Shown here piece by piece: positions 26,321-35,832 of a DNA stretch of 64,000 bases. Position numbers and translations under genes: made by a program. Origin of the DNA: Clostridium zeae. GTDB lineage: Bacteria; Bacillota; Clostridia; Clostridiales; Clostridiaceae. Below the pieces are notes generated by a model that saw only the letters and a program-made list of their open reading frames with translations, did not search any database and was not told where the DNA came from. Within the stretch, counting starts at the first letter, position 1. Every line of letters starts with the position of its first letter. The stretch spans positions 434,001 through 498,000 of the forward strand of contig NZ_BMBA01000001.1 of NCBI RefSeq assembly GCF_017312485.1, read 5' to 3'.

Positions 26321-26496
26321 TTTCTATCTCTTCCTCCATTATTTTATATAATTTTAATGTAAGACATAGACTGCTTAATGCAAAAGCTTCAGTAATATCA
26401 GCAAGTCTTTTACCAACTCTATGTATATGGCTTTATTTCTGATTATATTCATACTCAGTTCTATTTAAGTTATCTAATCTAATTATTTATTTCCCT

Positions 26497-26551
26497 AAAA
26501 ACCCCAAAGAATTTTCTCTTATGCTATAGAGTTATTTTTCTTTGGGGTTTT
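26497..26551 (-). terminator. Terminator of the ABC exporter operon
   Basis: AAAACCCCAAAGAA / TTCTTTGGGGTTTT arms around a 26-base loop. The arms are perfect and A/T runs allow use in both directions. From here to the YesN start I see only a short open stretch without a start (26313-26432). Confidence 0.8.
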
Positions 26552-26574
26552 GATTGTATCAGATTAGAATGCCT

Positions 26575-28218
26575 TTAGTTTTGGTTAATTTTATCAGGTG
26601 CGATCTTAAAAGCATATTTCCAAAGTAATAAGTTAGCTATAGCTGCCAAAACAATATATACATACACACCGTAATTTATATTGGTACTCAGAAAATGAAT
26701 TCCTGCTAAAACTGCCAATCCTAAAGCTAACACTAAATTTAACATACCATTTTCTTTAGTACTTCCAAAAGCTTCAGAAAAAGGCAGTGTCTTTTTATTT
26801 GCAGCAAAGCATAATATGTTAAAAATCATTGTATTTAAAAGCACTATGAGCATATCAGGCAATATTCTTATTCCAAAAATAAGCACAAAAATTATAGTAT
26901 CCAGCAAGAATAAAGGTAAAAATAATTTTGCTATATATGCCTTTATTGCCCCTTTAAATACCGGTACAAAACTATTTATAGGCACGGCTTTATAAATCCA
27001 CGCTCCTTTATATCTTTCAGAATACTTTATCATCATCATCACAGTTGGAAGCATCATTCCACAAAAGTATATATAAAAATAAGATCTTCCTTCCGCCACT
27101 TCCTTAAAGCTTGAAAAACCTATCTGTTGGAATAAGAATATGAATGGAAATATTATAGAGAATCCTAAAGTAGGATATACTTTTAGCTTAAATTCTCTTT
27201 CATTTTTCATCATATCAGAAGCAAATCTAAAAAATACCCTCTCTTCTTTACTTCTACAAAGAAGTAGCGAAAGTAGCTGATGTTGTTTTTTATTCTTTCT
27301 TTTACCATTCTCAGAATTATTATTTAGTTTTTGAAGGTTCTTTTCAAAAGCAGGCATAGTCATTATATATATTGCCATAGCAATGATTGGAATTACTATT
27401 GCCATAATAGTAAATATTATAAATGTGTTATTTATTTCTGATTTTTTCAGCATCTGAAAAGGCGCTGAGAACCAAATTGGTATTATAAAATATTGCCACC
27501 ACTTTGGCACAAATTGAATCTTCAAATCCACTATACTAAATAATCTTCCAAGCAGTTGATAGCCTATCATAAGCACCATGGTTAAGGCTATTTGGATATA
27601 GTTTATTATATCTTTTAATTTTTCTCCGTCAAAAAACCTTAAAACTAAGAAATAAACCAAAGAAGTCAAAACAATTATGAGCATATCAATTAGAATTATT
27701 AAACTTAAGAATATAAGAAAGAATATAATTCCCTGTTTATATAAGCTAATTAAAAGCGCCGGTCCAACCAAAGCAGCAGTTATATAGAACATATAAAGTG
27801 AAACATGAATGGTTTTTGCTAACCTTAAGGTTTTAAGATTAACAGGCTTTGTGCCCACTATGCTCTTATCTTTAATATCCAAAAGCACTGAAGAAAAATC
27901 AGAAATCAAAGAAGTCATTATAAAGAAGGTAATTATGACAAATACAAAACTCATTTGATAGATGTAATTAGTGTCCATTATTACAAAAGGTATCAGTATG
28001 AGTCCCATTAAAAGATAAATTCCTAAAGATTTAAAGAATTTATTACTGCTAGTTTCATCATCTTTCTTATTATTATTCGAAAAAACAGTAGGCACTCTTC
28101 TTCCATCCATTATCAATTTGATCTGTAGAATTTTCCTCATAGCTTTATAATCTACGCCTAATTTCTCAAATAAAGCTTTAAATCTATCCAAAAACTTTAA
28201 AAATTTAAAATCTTTCAT
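26575..28218 (-). CDS. ABC exporter membrane subunit
   Basis: 547 residues from an ATG that lies 5 bases after the ATPase stop and is preceded by GAGGTG; an upstream TTG within the ATPase gene is rejected. There are about twelve predicted membrane helices after a cytoplasmic N-terminal segment (about 1-70) and a polar loop near residue 300 (KKNKKQHQLLSLLLCRSKEERVFFRF). It belongs to the large ABC-2-like permeases paired with EcsA/CcmA-type ATPases in Firmicutes. The substrate cannot be inferred. Confidence 0.8.
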   Translation of the reverse strand: MKDFKFLKFLDRFKALFEKLGVDYKAMRKILQIKLIMDGRRVPTVFSNNNKKDDETSSNKFFKSLGIYLLMGLILIPFVIMDTNYIYQMSFVFVIITFFIMTSLISDFSSVLLDIKDKSIVGTKPVNLKTLRLAKTIHVSLYMFYITAALVGPALLISLYKQGIIFFLIFLSLIILIDMLIIVLTSLVYFLVLRFFDGEKLKDIINYIQIALTMVLMIGYQLLGRLFSIVDLKIQFVPKWWQYFIIPIWFSAPFQMLKKSEINNTFIIFTIMAIVIPIIAMAIYIMTMPAFEKNLQKLNNNSENGKRKNKKQHQLLSLLLCRSKEERVFFRFASDMMKNEREFKLKVYPTLGFSIIFPFIFLFQQIGFSSFKEVAEGRSYFYIYFCGMMLPTVMMMIKYSERYKGAWIYKAVPINSFVPVFKGAIKAYIAKLFLPLFLLDTIIFVLIFGIRILPDMLIVLLNTMIFNILCFAANKKTLPFSEAFGSTKENGMLNLVLALGLAVLAGIHFLSTNINYGVYVYIVLAAIANLLLWKYAFKIAPDKINQN

Positions 28219-28222
28219 AGGA

Positions 28223-29005
28223 CTACACCTCTTCAACTATTGATACAAATTCTTCTGCAATAGCCTCATAACCATTGAACCCAGTAATCTGATTAAAGAT
28301 TTGTTCTAAGGAACCCTCTTTAGAATTTTCCTTTAGCTGTTCAAAGCTACCATCAGCAACAATCTGACCATTATTAAGAAGTATTATTCTATTACTTATC
28401 TTCTCAACAACATCCATTATATGAGAAGAATAAAAGATAGTTTTTCCTTGCTTTGCAAGATGAGATAGAATTTCCTTCACAACCATCACACTGTTTGCAT
28501 CTAAACCACTAAGTGGCTCGTCTAAAAATAATATTTCTGGATTGTGAAGCATACTTGAAATCAGTAACACCTTCTGCTTCATTCCTTTAGAATAAGAGTT
28601 CACTCTAGAATCATAAGAATCTCTTATACCAAATATGTCCATCAATCTTTCAGCTTTACTATCAGCCTTTTCATAGGACATTCCGTATAACTCCCCGATA
28701 AAAGTAAGATACTCTCTTGCGGTAAGATTGTCATATATTTCAGCTATTTCAGGAACATACCCTATTTTTCTTTTATATTCAAGCCTATCTTTTGAAATAT
28801 CTTGTCCTAATACTTTTACCTCTCCTGTATAACCTTCAACGATGCCTAAGATTATTTTTATTGTAGTACTCTTTCCAGCTCCATTGGTTCCTATATAACC
28901 TATAATCTCACCCTTATGTACCTCTAAATTTATTCCTTTTAAAACCTCTTTGTAGCCATAGCTCATACAAAGGTTTTTTAGTTCAACTGTAATATTATCA
29001 TTCAT
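28223..29005 (-). CDS. ABC transporter ATPase (exporter type)
   Basis: 260 residues. Walker A GTNGAGKSTT (about 38), Q-loop region YVPEIAEIYDNLT, signature NSYSKGMKQKVLL (about 139), Walker B ILFLDEPLSGLD (about 160), D-loop and switch His in YSSHIMD. The C-terminus (about 215-260) is an acidic extension common in exporter ATPases. Its stop is 5 bases before the permease start, so the pair is translationally linked. A short Shine-Dalgarno-like GGAG precedes the ATG. Confidence 0.9.
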   Translation of the reverse strand: MNDNITVELKNLCMSYGYKEVLKGINLEVHKGEIIGYIGTNGAGKSTTIKIILGIVEGYTGEVKVLGQDISKDRLEYKRKIGYVPEIAEIYDNLTAREYLTFIGELYGMSYEKADSKAERLMDIFGIRDSYDSRVNSYSKGMKQKVLLISSMLHNPEILFLDEPLSGLDANSVMVVKEILSHLAKQGKTIFYSSHIMDVVEKISNRIILLNNGQIVADGSFEQLKENSKEGSLEQIFNQITGFNGYEAIAEEFVSIVEEV

Positions 29006-29069
29006 AATAATTCTCCTTTTGTTGGAAATATGTCAATATTACCATAACACTTCCAGGAAAATTTTTCAA

Positions 29070-29525
29070 TTACAAAACGATAGCAATTTGTTCAACTAAT
29101 TTATTTAATGTAATCACTCTATCTTCTCCTATAATTCCTATTGCGGCATTGAACAAATACTTATCCTCAGTTACTAAGATCAAATTACTATTTAAATAAC
29201 AGGTATATAATAGTGATAGATCATTTTGTGATAATTTGTTTTTATTATCAACATAGGTATTACCCTTCTTAGTATTCTTTATGTCTAAGGTTGAGTAGAA
29301 TTTATTAATCTCAGTAATATCTGTTTCTATAATAAAAAATATTAGTTTGCAAAATCTATCTGATAATACCTGTTGACCTTTATATAAACGCATCTCTTTT
29401 ACAACAAGTTCCTCACTTACTTCTCTTGAGATTCTAAGCTTTTTTTCCTCTATGAGTTTATCAATAACAAAAGGATACTGCTTCCAAAGTCCTATTATAA
29501 CATTTGTATCTAATAAGTATTCCAT
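29070..29525 (-). CDS. Single PIN-domain protein without an adjacent antitoxin
   Basis: 151 residues with PIN nuclease features. It begins MEYLLDTNVIIGLWKQYP, placing the first metal-binding Asp at residue 6. An acidic middle region (SREVSEELVVKEM) supplies Glu. LSQNDLSLLYTCYLNSNLILVTEDKYLFNAA (about 105-135) supplies the remaining Asp/Glu. The three or four acidic residues would hold Mg or Mn for RNA cleavage. VapC toxins have this fold, but I find no small antitoxin ORF on either side (29005-29070 and 29525-29627 are too short). It may be an orphan toxin or a housekeeping RNase. Confidence 0.75.
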   Translation of the reverse strand: MEYLLDTNVIIGLWKQYPFVIDKLIEEKKLRISREVSEELVVKEMRLYKGQQVLSDRFCKLIFFIIETDITEINKFYSTLDIKNTKKGNTYVDNKNKLSQNDLSLLYTCYLNSNLILVTEDKYLFNAAIGIIGEDRVITLNKLVEQIAIVL

Positions 29526-29626
29526 GTTAATTTATACTCCTTTTACTCCAACAAATATTATTTATATAGTCTATTATCTGTATAACTTTATTATTAATTC
29601 ACTTTAGATTTTATAAATGCACATCT

Positions 29627-31006
29627 TCATTTTAGTGTAAATCCTATTTCGCATCCTTTGTTATGCCTACTTATACAATATATCTCACCACCATGCTCCT
29701 CAATTATGTATTTGCATATAGATAACCCTAGACCTGAACCTGGTATACTTGAGCTCCTTGATTTTTCCGCTCTATAAAATTTATCAAAAACATAAGGTAT
29801 ATCATCCGGACTTATGCCAATACCGTTATCCTTCACCTTTATAAGCACTTTTTCATTCTGTCTCTCTGCCTCAATAACGATGCTTCCACTACCATCTCTC
29901 ATATACTTTATACTGTTTTCCACTAGATTATATAGAACCTCTGTAATCCGTCTCTTATCGATACTTACTAACATGTCCATAATGTTTACTTCGAAGGAAA
30001 AATCAATATTCTTCTGCTTTACGTAAATCTCAAACTCTTTCATTACAGGAATGAAATAGTCATAGAAATAAACCTCTTTCATGTTTATGTCAAGCTGATT
30101 GAGCTCAGCATTTGAGTACTCTAGTAGCTCATTTATCATTTCAATAAGTAAATCCGTCTTACCTATGATTATATTTACATAATCCTCTTGAGCCTTAGGG
30201 GTTCTAGCTATACCATCCCTTAATCCTTCGCTGTAAGCTTTAATTGTAGATATTGGAGTCTTAAGATCATGAGAAATACAGGAGATAAGCTCTTGTTGGG
30301 ATTTCTTAAGAACTTCTTCCCTTATCTGTTTTGCTTTTAATTCATCTCTCATAAGTTCAAAAGAATAGGTAAGATCGCCTACTTCATTTTCTCCTATTTG
30401 CTTTTCATAGGTTCTAATAACTTCTAAATCATAATTACCAGCAATGATTCCTTTAGTAGAACTACTAATTTCTTTTAAGGGAGTTAAAATTCTTCTACTA
30501 AAGTACAAACTCCTAACTACTACTATTGCAGTGCTTATAAAAATACCAAGGATAACTGGAAGAAATACATTTATTACTCTAGCTAAATTTGATTCGATTA
30601 AAACATCATTTTCAGGTATTAAGAAAACTACAAATCCATTTACTTTTCCCTGCTGCTCTAGTACAAAACTTTCTTTTATCTCATGTTTATTTTTAATACT
30701 AAAGCTCTTATCAGTTTGAAGCATCTCTTGAGTATTTAGCAGTTCTCCAACCTTATATTCAAAAGCACCACCATTATATAGCACCCTTCCATCTAGTCCA
30801 AAAACAATATACGGATAACTACCATTATTGTATATTTCTTTTTCTATTTCACTTTTCTGCTTTGAAACTGTCATCCTTATATCATTATCATATATCTTAA
30901 AATCCATATTTAAAAATCTATAGATGCTTAAGATAAGTGATGCAAAAAGAACGACTACTATAATAGCAGTCGTTATGATATTTCTTTTATAAAGAATATT
31001 ATTCAT
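29627..31006 (-). CDS. Sensor histidine kinase (HAMP-HisKA-HATPase)
   Basis: 459 residues. TM1 is about 13-32, an extracellular segment covers about 33-145 (FGLDGRVLYNGGAFEYKVGELL), and TM2 is about 147-168. The HAMP domain follows (about 170-230, SRRILTPLKEISSSTKGI). HisKA has phospho-acceptor His in LISCISHDLKTPIS (about 245), and the ATPase has NLVENSIKYM, DNGIGIS and GSGLGLSI. It is 52 bp downstream of the OmpR-type regulator in the same direction, and the pair follows the MacB-like ABC genes. The extracellular domain is larger than in BceS-type kinases, so it may sense a ligand directly. Confidence 0.92.
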   Translation of the reverse strand: MNNILYKRNIITTAIIVVVLFASLILSIYRFLNMDFKIYDNDIRMTVSKQKSEIEKEIYNNGSYPYIVFGLDGRVLYNGGAFEYKVGELLNTQEMLQTDKSFSIKNKHEIKESFVLEQQGKVNGFVVFLIPENDVLIESNLARVINVFLPVILGIFISTAIVVVRSLYFSRRILTPLKEISSSTKGIIAGNYDLEVIRTYEKQIGENEVGDLTYSFELMRDELKAKQIREEVLKKSQQELISCISHDLKTPISTIKAYSEGLRDGIARTPKAQEDYVNIIIGKTDLLIEMINELLEYSNAELNQLDINMKEVYFYDYFIPVMKEFEIYVKQKNIDFSFEVNIMDMLVSIDKRRITEVLYNLVENSIKYMRDGSGSIVIEAERQNEKVLIKVKDNGIGISPDDIPYVFDKFYRAEKSRSSSIPGSGLGLSICKYIIEEHGGEIYCISRHNKGCEIGFTLK

Positions 31007-31058
31007 AGAAAACTCCCCTTGCTAAGTTTCAACACAGTACTTTAACTGAGCCTATCTT

Positions 31059-31745
31059 TTATGCAATGAATTTATATCCTGCTCCCCATACTGTTTTTAT
31101 ATATTCTAAATCATATTTTCCTAATTTCTCTCTAATTCTATTTACATATACGGTTATACTATTATCATCACAAATACCGTTATAGCCCCATACTCCTTCA
31201 TATATTTGCTCCTTTGAAAAAACCTGATTGGGGTTTTTAGCAAAAAAGAATAGCATATCAAATTCTTTAGTTGTTAGATTCAATTGTTCTCCTTTAACCA
31301 TTGCTGAATAAGAGGATTTATTGAGTATTAATTCCCCTATCCTCACTTCATTATTATGAATAGGGTGAACAACTTTTATTTTCTCATATCTTCTAAGCTG
31401 TGCCTTTACTCTTGCTACTAACTCCAATGGACTAAAAGGCTTTGTTACATAGTCGTCAGCGCCAATTCCAAGGGCTATTACTTTATCCATTTCTCCACTT
31501 TTAGCAGAAATCATTATAATAGGCACTTCTGATTTTTCTCTTATCTCTTTACATACACTTATTCCATCTACCTTTGGCAGCATTATATCTAAAAGTACGA
31601 GGCTTGGCATTTTTTCATAAAATTCTTTTAACCCCTCTTGTCCATCATGAGTCACTACAGGTTCAAAGCCTTCCACTTCCAAATATGCACCTAAAATATC
31701 AGCTAATTCTTTTTCATCCTCTACTATCAGTATCTTATGCCCCAT
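31059..31745 (-). CDS. OmpR/PhoB-type response regulator
   Basis: 228 residues from the second in-frame ATG, which has GGGGTG 4 bases upstream; the first ATG (31757) has no such site. Receiver: ILIVEDEKEL, phospho-acceptor Asp in LVLLDIMLPK (about 53), Ser in MISAKSG, Lys in YVTKPFSP. Winged helix (about 130-228) with LTTKEFDMLFFFAKNPNQVFSKEQIYEGVWG and DNSITVYVNRIREKLG. It pairs with the kinase 52 bp downstream. The 220-bp spacer to the ABC genes suggests a separate promoter and a role in controlling that transporter. Confidence 0.92.
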   Translation of the reverse strand: MGHKILIVEDEKELADILGAYLEVEGFEPVVTHDGQEGLKEFYEKMPSLVLLDIMLPKVDGISVCKEIREKSEVPIIMISAKSGEMDKVIALGIGADDYVTKPFSPLELVARVKAQLRRYEKIKVVHPIHNNEVRIGELILNKSSYSAMVKGEQLNLTTKEFDMLFFFAKNPNQVFSKEQIYEGVWGYNGICDDNSITVYVNRIREKLGKYDLEYIKTVWGAGYKFIA

Positions 31746-31976
31746 TTTGCACCCCATTTTAAAACAATAATTTATGTGATTACAGTATATTAACGAACTA
31801 AACTTGATAATCTAAATTAACTTAACAATATACAGCTTCTTTTAAATCCGCATTATCACTATATATTTATATAAATATTAAATTATAAAATCATAAGAAT
31901 TTAAAACTATATAAATTTTAATCTGTATTGCTATGTCTACGAAAATTATATCTTAGATTAACTACTCTTACAAGTT

Positions 31977-32735
31977 CTACCAGCCTTTTTCTTTCAGGAA
32001 CTTATATAATACCTCTTCTCTTTCTGAAGTTGCCCTTTTATCATACTGTTCTAAGTTTAGTTCACCATCTATACGCCCATCCTTAAGATAAATAATACGA
32101 TTGCCTCTTAAAGCAGCCTTTAGATCGTGAGTCACCATTACTACAGACTGCCCTTCATTGTTAATATTTGTAAATATATCTAGAACATTTTCTCCCTGAG
32201 AAGAATTAAGAGCTCCAGTTGGTTCATCTGCAAAAAGTATTTTAGGATTATTAATCAAAGCTCTACATATAGCCGCTCTTTGTTTTTGTCCACCAGACAT
32301 CTGATTTGGAAATTTCTTTCGATGAGAAGTAAGTTCCATTTTTTCTAATAAGGAATCTATCTTCCCCTCTATTTCTCTACGTTCAGCTTTTGTCTTATAG
32401 GTTGGACTTAAAATATTTTCGTATACATTAAGATTAGGAATTAAATTAATTCCTTGAAATACAAAACCTAATCTCTCTTTTCGAAGCTTTGAGATTTCTT
32501 TTTCTTTCATTCTTGTAATATCTGTTCCTTCAAAATAAACCTTCCCAGTGGTCACGTCATCCATTCCACTCAAATTATAAAGTAGCGTAGATTTTCCTGA
32601 ACCAGAGCTTCCCATAATTACAGTAAAATCACCTTCATAAATCTCTAAATCCAAATTTTTAATTACGTTATTTACTTCACCATCACTTATAAAACTCTTA
32701 CACAATAGCTCTGTTTTTATAATAACATCTTTCAT
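31977..32735 (-). CDS. MacB/LolD-type ABC transporter ATPase
   Basis: 252 residues. Walker A GSSGSGKST (about 42), Q-loop GFVFQGINLIPNL, signature QMSGGQKQRAAICRAL (about 146), Walker B ILFADEPTGALN (about 170), switch His in VMVTHDLKAA. The QRAAICRAL and TGALNS variants are typical of ATPases that work with FtsX-domain permeases in peptide or lipid extrusion. The partner permease is 118 bp upstream. AAAGGAG precedes the ATG. Confidence 0.92.
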   Translation of the reverse strand: MKDVIIKTELLCKSFISDGEVNNVIKNLDLEIYEGDFTVIMGSSGSGKSTLLYNLSGMDDVTTGKVYFEGTDITRMKEKEISKLRKERLGFVFQGINLIPNLNVYENILSPTYKTKAERREIEGKIDSLLEKMELTSHRKKFPNQMSGGQKQRAAICRALINNPKILFADEPTGALNSSQGENVLDIFTNINNEGQSVVMVTHDLKAALRGNRIIYLKDGRIDGELNLEQYDKRATSEREEVLYKFLKEKGW

Positions 32736-32770
32736 AAACTCACAACTCCTTTACTAGTTCAAGTATTGTG

Positions 32771-32816
32771 TTTAAATTAAGTGTTTAGTATCTCCGGTAC
32801 AACCACTTAATTTAAA
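32771..32816. repeat. Minimal palindromic repeat (46 bp) between permease and ATPase
   Basis: TTTAAATTAAGTG / CACTTAATTTAAA with a 20-base loop (TTTAGTATCTCC...). The ends resemble those of the MITE-like family. In the transcript it would be a stable hairpin between the two ABC genes. Confidence 0.6.
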
Positions 32817-32853
32817 CCAAGTTATTGATCATATCTAAAATTGATTACCACCT

Positions 32854-35169
32854 TTACTCCTGTACCAAATCCCTGACGTTTACCTTTTTAAGAGAACGTG
32901 AAGATATAAGTGTACTTATTATAAAAGCTATAAGCACTGCTATATTTGCCAAGGCTATATGAAAATAGTTATAGGTTACAGGATATTTTATAAAGCCAAA
33001 CATAGACAAACATAGTTTCATAATATTTGGATAAAGGATAATAATCATAGGCACTGCAATTATTATAGAAATTATCGCAAGCATCCCCACATAAAATAGA
33101 TTTGAGCATATTAGATGCCAAGTTGAATATCCAATGCACTTGTAAATACCATTTGTTTTTTCATTACTTGTATTTCTTAAAATTACTATGCTAAAAATAT
33201 TAATACCACCTACTAAAAGCACCAGCGCAACTACAGGAGGAATAGCTCCCTGTTGAGGAGTTACAATCATGTCCATAATACTACTGAAGGCTTCTGTCCT
33301 AGCAGTTATATTTCCATTTCCGCCTACCTTCTTCTTCATATCCTCTATAAAATAGTCCCTTTGCTTTTTATCCTTTAAATAGATTGAAAAGTAGTTGTAA
33401 TGGAAATCATACATATTGTCCTTATATAGTGATGTGGTTACTCTACAGCTATCTCCCATACCATAATAAGTTTGAAATATCCCTGTTATAAGTAAATTTA
33501 CTCTTTTTTCTCCACCTAAAAATATCTCAATATAATCTCCTACAGTCTTATTAAGATCTTTTGCTACTTTGCTTCCAATAGCAATCTCTTCTGAAGTTTC
33601 AGGATTTCGTCCTTCTATTACAGGTAACTTTGTTTGTGAATAATCATCATAAACAAAGGTTTTCATAGCTGTAGACTTCATTCCCTTCCTCCATTTCATA
33701 GTTACCTCAGTAGCAATATTGCTATTTAAATAATAGTCTACTCTTGAATCATTTTTTATAATATCTTCAACTTTTCCATTATTACTACTATCTGTTATGT
33801 TAATCATAACATCGCATTTGTCTACACCAAGCCAATAGTCATTGTTATCCTTCATGGTATTTGCCACATCCAGAGATATTACTCCAAAATTTATACCAAA
33901 TATTGTCACAATAGAAGTTATTAGTATTACAATGGCGTTTTTTCTATTTCTTATTACCCCTCGTAAGGCAATTCCTATAGCTGAGAACTGAAGTTTTAAA
34001 TTGCCTTTATAAGATTTTTTCTTTTTTGTACTGGAATTTGTCATCCCATTTAAGGCATAAACCGGCTTAACCTTCTTTGTCTTGCTTAAGATTCTATATA
34101 TTATACTTATTACTAGAGTTACTATTATTGCATAACAAATAGCTCCAGGGATAACTACACTATTAGTGACCACTTTTCCCATATTCTTAAATACTGAACT
34201 TAAGATAATATTTGATATGCTAGCAGAAGCTACACCTCCTAATATACAAGCTACAGAAGTTATTAAAAAATAAAACTTTAGATACATACTCAAAATATCG
34301 CTAGAGTTATACCCCATAGTCTTATATATAGCAATTACTTTAGCGTCCGTAATCATCAGATTTTGTATCATAAAATTAATAATTATACAACTAACAACTA
34401 GCATGATAACACCTATTGCAAGAAAAACTGCTCCAATTACATTACCTGCTATTTGATTATTATTAATAGTGTCTTCTAAAGTTACCATCATTCCACTCAT
34501 TTGCCCATCATTTTTATCCCTATACTCCTCTTCAAGTTCTGCTCCAGTAACTCCAGCTCTTCCATAAAGCTTAAGGTTCAGATAATTGTTCATTCCTTCC
34601 GGCAATTTTTTGATCAATATATCACTATCATAGGAGGTTAACATTTCATAGATTTCTGAGTATATCCCCTTTACCTTATAAAAAACATCTCCAGTAGGAA
34701 GCTTTATTTTTATCTTATCCCCAACCTTGATATTATCTTGATTACTTACACAGGCTGGAATTATACATTCATCATCCTTTAACTCACTTACTGTGTTTTT
34801 ATCTCCTTGAAGGAAGTGAACATTTCCAAAAACTGACTCCTTATACTCAGTAAGTTTTAAAAAACCTTCTATCTTTTTATCGTTAAAAGTTAACTCCTCA
34901 GTAATATAATGAACTCTGGAATATTCAACTCTTTCAAGCTTTGAAAGCTTAGTAAATTGTTCTCCTAAAGCAGTGACTTCCTTATCCGTTTTAGAATATG
35001 GATACACTATAGCCGTGGCAGAATTACACTCTTTTGCAAACTCCTTAAAGGGTGTATTTAATGATATTAGTATGCTAATTGAAGCACTCATTAGCAAAGA
35101 ACATAACATCATTATCAGAAACATAAGTGATGCCTGCAGCTTTTTATGTCTAAAGTTTTTGATCCACAT
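32854..35169 (-). CDS. FtsX-domain ABC permease (MacB-like, two FtsX units)
   Basis: 771 residues. One N-terminal helix (about 14-36) precedes a large extracytoplasmic domain (about 40-235). FtsX unit 1 has three helices near 243-365 and contains VIAIYKTMGYNSSDIL. A linker and helix (about 395-430) lead to a second extracellular domain (about 435-625). FtsX unit 2 has three helices (about 640-760) with GIYKCIGYSTWHLI. The C-terminus ends SLKKVNVRDLVQE, as usual in this family. With the ATPase it should form a mechanotransmission-type transporter for peptides, lipids or proteins. AAGGGGATAGAG precedes the ATG. Confidence 0.88.
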   Translation of the reverse strand: MWIKNFRHKKLQASLMFLIMMLCSLLMSASISILISLNTPFKEFAKECNSATAIVYPYSKTDKEVTALGEQFTKLSKLERVEYSRVHYITEELTFNDKKIEGFLKLTEYKESVFGNVHFLQGDKNTVSELKDDECIIPACVSNQDNIKVGDKIKIKLPTGDVFYKVKGIYSEIYEMLTSYDSDILIKKLPEGMNNYLNLKLYGRAGVTGAELEEEYRDKNDGQMSGMMVTLEDTINNNQIAGNVIGAVFLAIGVIMLVVSCIIINFMIQNLMITDAKVIAIYKTMGYNSSDILSMYLKFYFLITSVACILGGVASASISNIILSSVFKNMGKVVTNSVVIPGAICYAIIVTLVISIIYRILSKTKKVKPVYALNGMTNSSTKKKKSYKGNLKLQFSAIGIALRGVIRNRKNAIVILITSIVTIFGINFGVISLDVANTMKDNNDYWLGVDKCDVMINITDSSNNGKVEDIIKNDSRVDYYLNSNIATEVTMKWRKGMKSTAMKTFVYDDYSQTKLPVIEGRNPETSEEIAIGSKVAKDLNKTVGDYIEIFLGGEKRVNLLITGIFQTYYGMGDSCRVTTSLYKDNMYDFHYNYFSIYLKDKKQRDYFIEDMKKKVGGNGNITARTEAFSSIMDMIVTPQQGAIPPVVALVLLVGGINIFSIVILRNTSNEKTNGIYKCIGYSTWHLICSNLFYVGMLAIISIIIAVPMIIILYPNIMKLCLSMFGFIKYPVTYNYFHIALANIAVLIAFIISTLISSRSLKKVNVRDLVQE

Positions 35170-35339
35170 ACTCTCTATCCCCTTTTTTATTTCATACTAT
35201 TTAGCAGACATATGAATACACCACCTACTTATCGGTACTCTATTATCTGCAGCCTATATATTTATAATAATTGGTAAATATAAAATAAAAATATATTAAA
35301 TATTAATAATTATTAATAGATGTATTTAGTACGTGTAAA

Positions 35340-35717
35340 AATTAGGGTGTCTCTCCATCCGACACTTCAATGAGTTTCGCAAAGAATTAATATGATTTTC
35401 TTCAATTACATAGCTAAAACTGTATAACTCACTACGTTCGGACAATACAGTTTTACTCTTTAGTTATTATACTTTTAATAAATTTTTTATATCTTAATTT
35501 AAATAAAAGCAATCTAATATTGTGTCGATTCAAAGAGTAAAGAGTGAAAAATTATATTGCCTGCCAGAATTTCTTCACATACGTTCAGAAAAGGCAGATG
35601 CACAAAAAATCACTAATGAGGAACGCATTAGTGATTTTTAAATGCTACTCCATTTCAAAAAATCATTTAATTCTAATAGCTCACTCATATAGTGTCTACT
35701 GTAGAAACACCCTAATT
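35340..35717. repeat. MITE-like element interrupted by a second mobile element
   Basis: Ends AATTAGGGTGT / ACACCCTAATT. The inner arms AAAGAATTAATATGATTTT and AAAAAATCATTTAATTC and the central AAAACTGTAT hairpin match the copies at 12121 and 36304. After CAGTTTT the sequence leaves the consensus for about 180 bp and rejoins at GCTACTCCATTTCAAAAAATC. The inserted stretch is copy C of the structured element. Together they fill most of the gap 35170-35784. Confidence 0.75.
35451..35640 (-). repeat. Structured dispersed element, copy C, nested in a MITE
   Basis: On the minus strand it begins with a perfect hairpin (AAAAATCACTAATG / CATTAGTGATTTTT). TGCATCTGCC then pairs with GGCAGGCA, and TTTCT with AGAAA around the loop GAACGTATGTGA. 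It closes with TTTACTCTTT / AAAGAGTAAA. Compared with copy B, paired bases change together in at least three stems. There is no ORF of note. Confidence 0.7.
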
Positions 35718-35784
35718 TCTATTATCATAAAGCATAAGGTTATTAATAAATGAATTTTATGTATCTAGTAGAAAACTTAAAGTA

Positions 35785-35824
35785 GCTGTCATACATGAAT
35801 TAAACTAATTCACTGTATGACAGC
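35785..35824 (-). terminator. Hairpin after the zinc-ribbon gene
   Basis: GCTGTCATACA / TGTATGACAGC with an inner TGAATTA / TAATTCA stem, 9 bases past the stop. The T-tract is weak (TACTTTAAGTTTT). Confidence 0.6.
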
Positions 35825-35832
35825 CACAAAAA

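Noticed and set aside
29070-29525. Annotating the PIN protein as a VapC toxin of a TA pair
   Set aside because: No antitoxin ORF fits in the flanking 65 and 100 bp.
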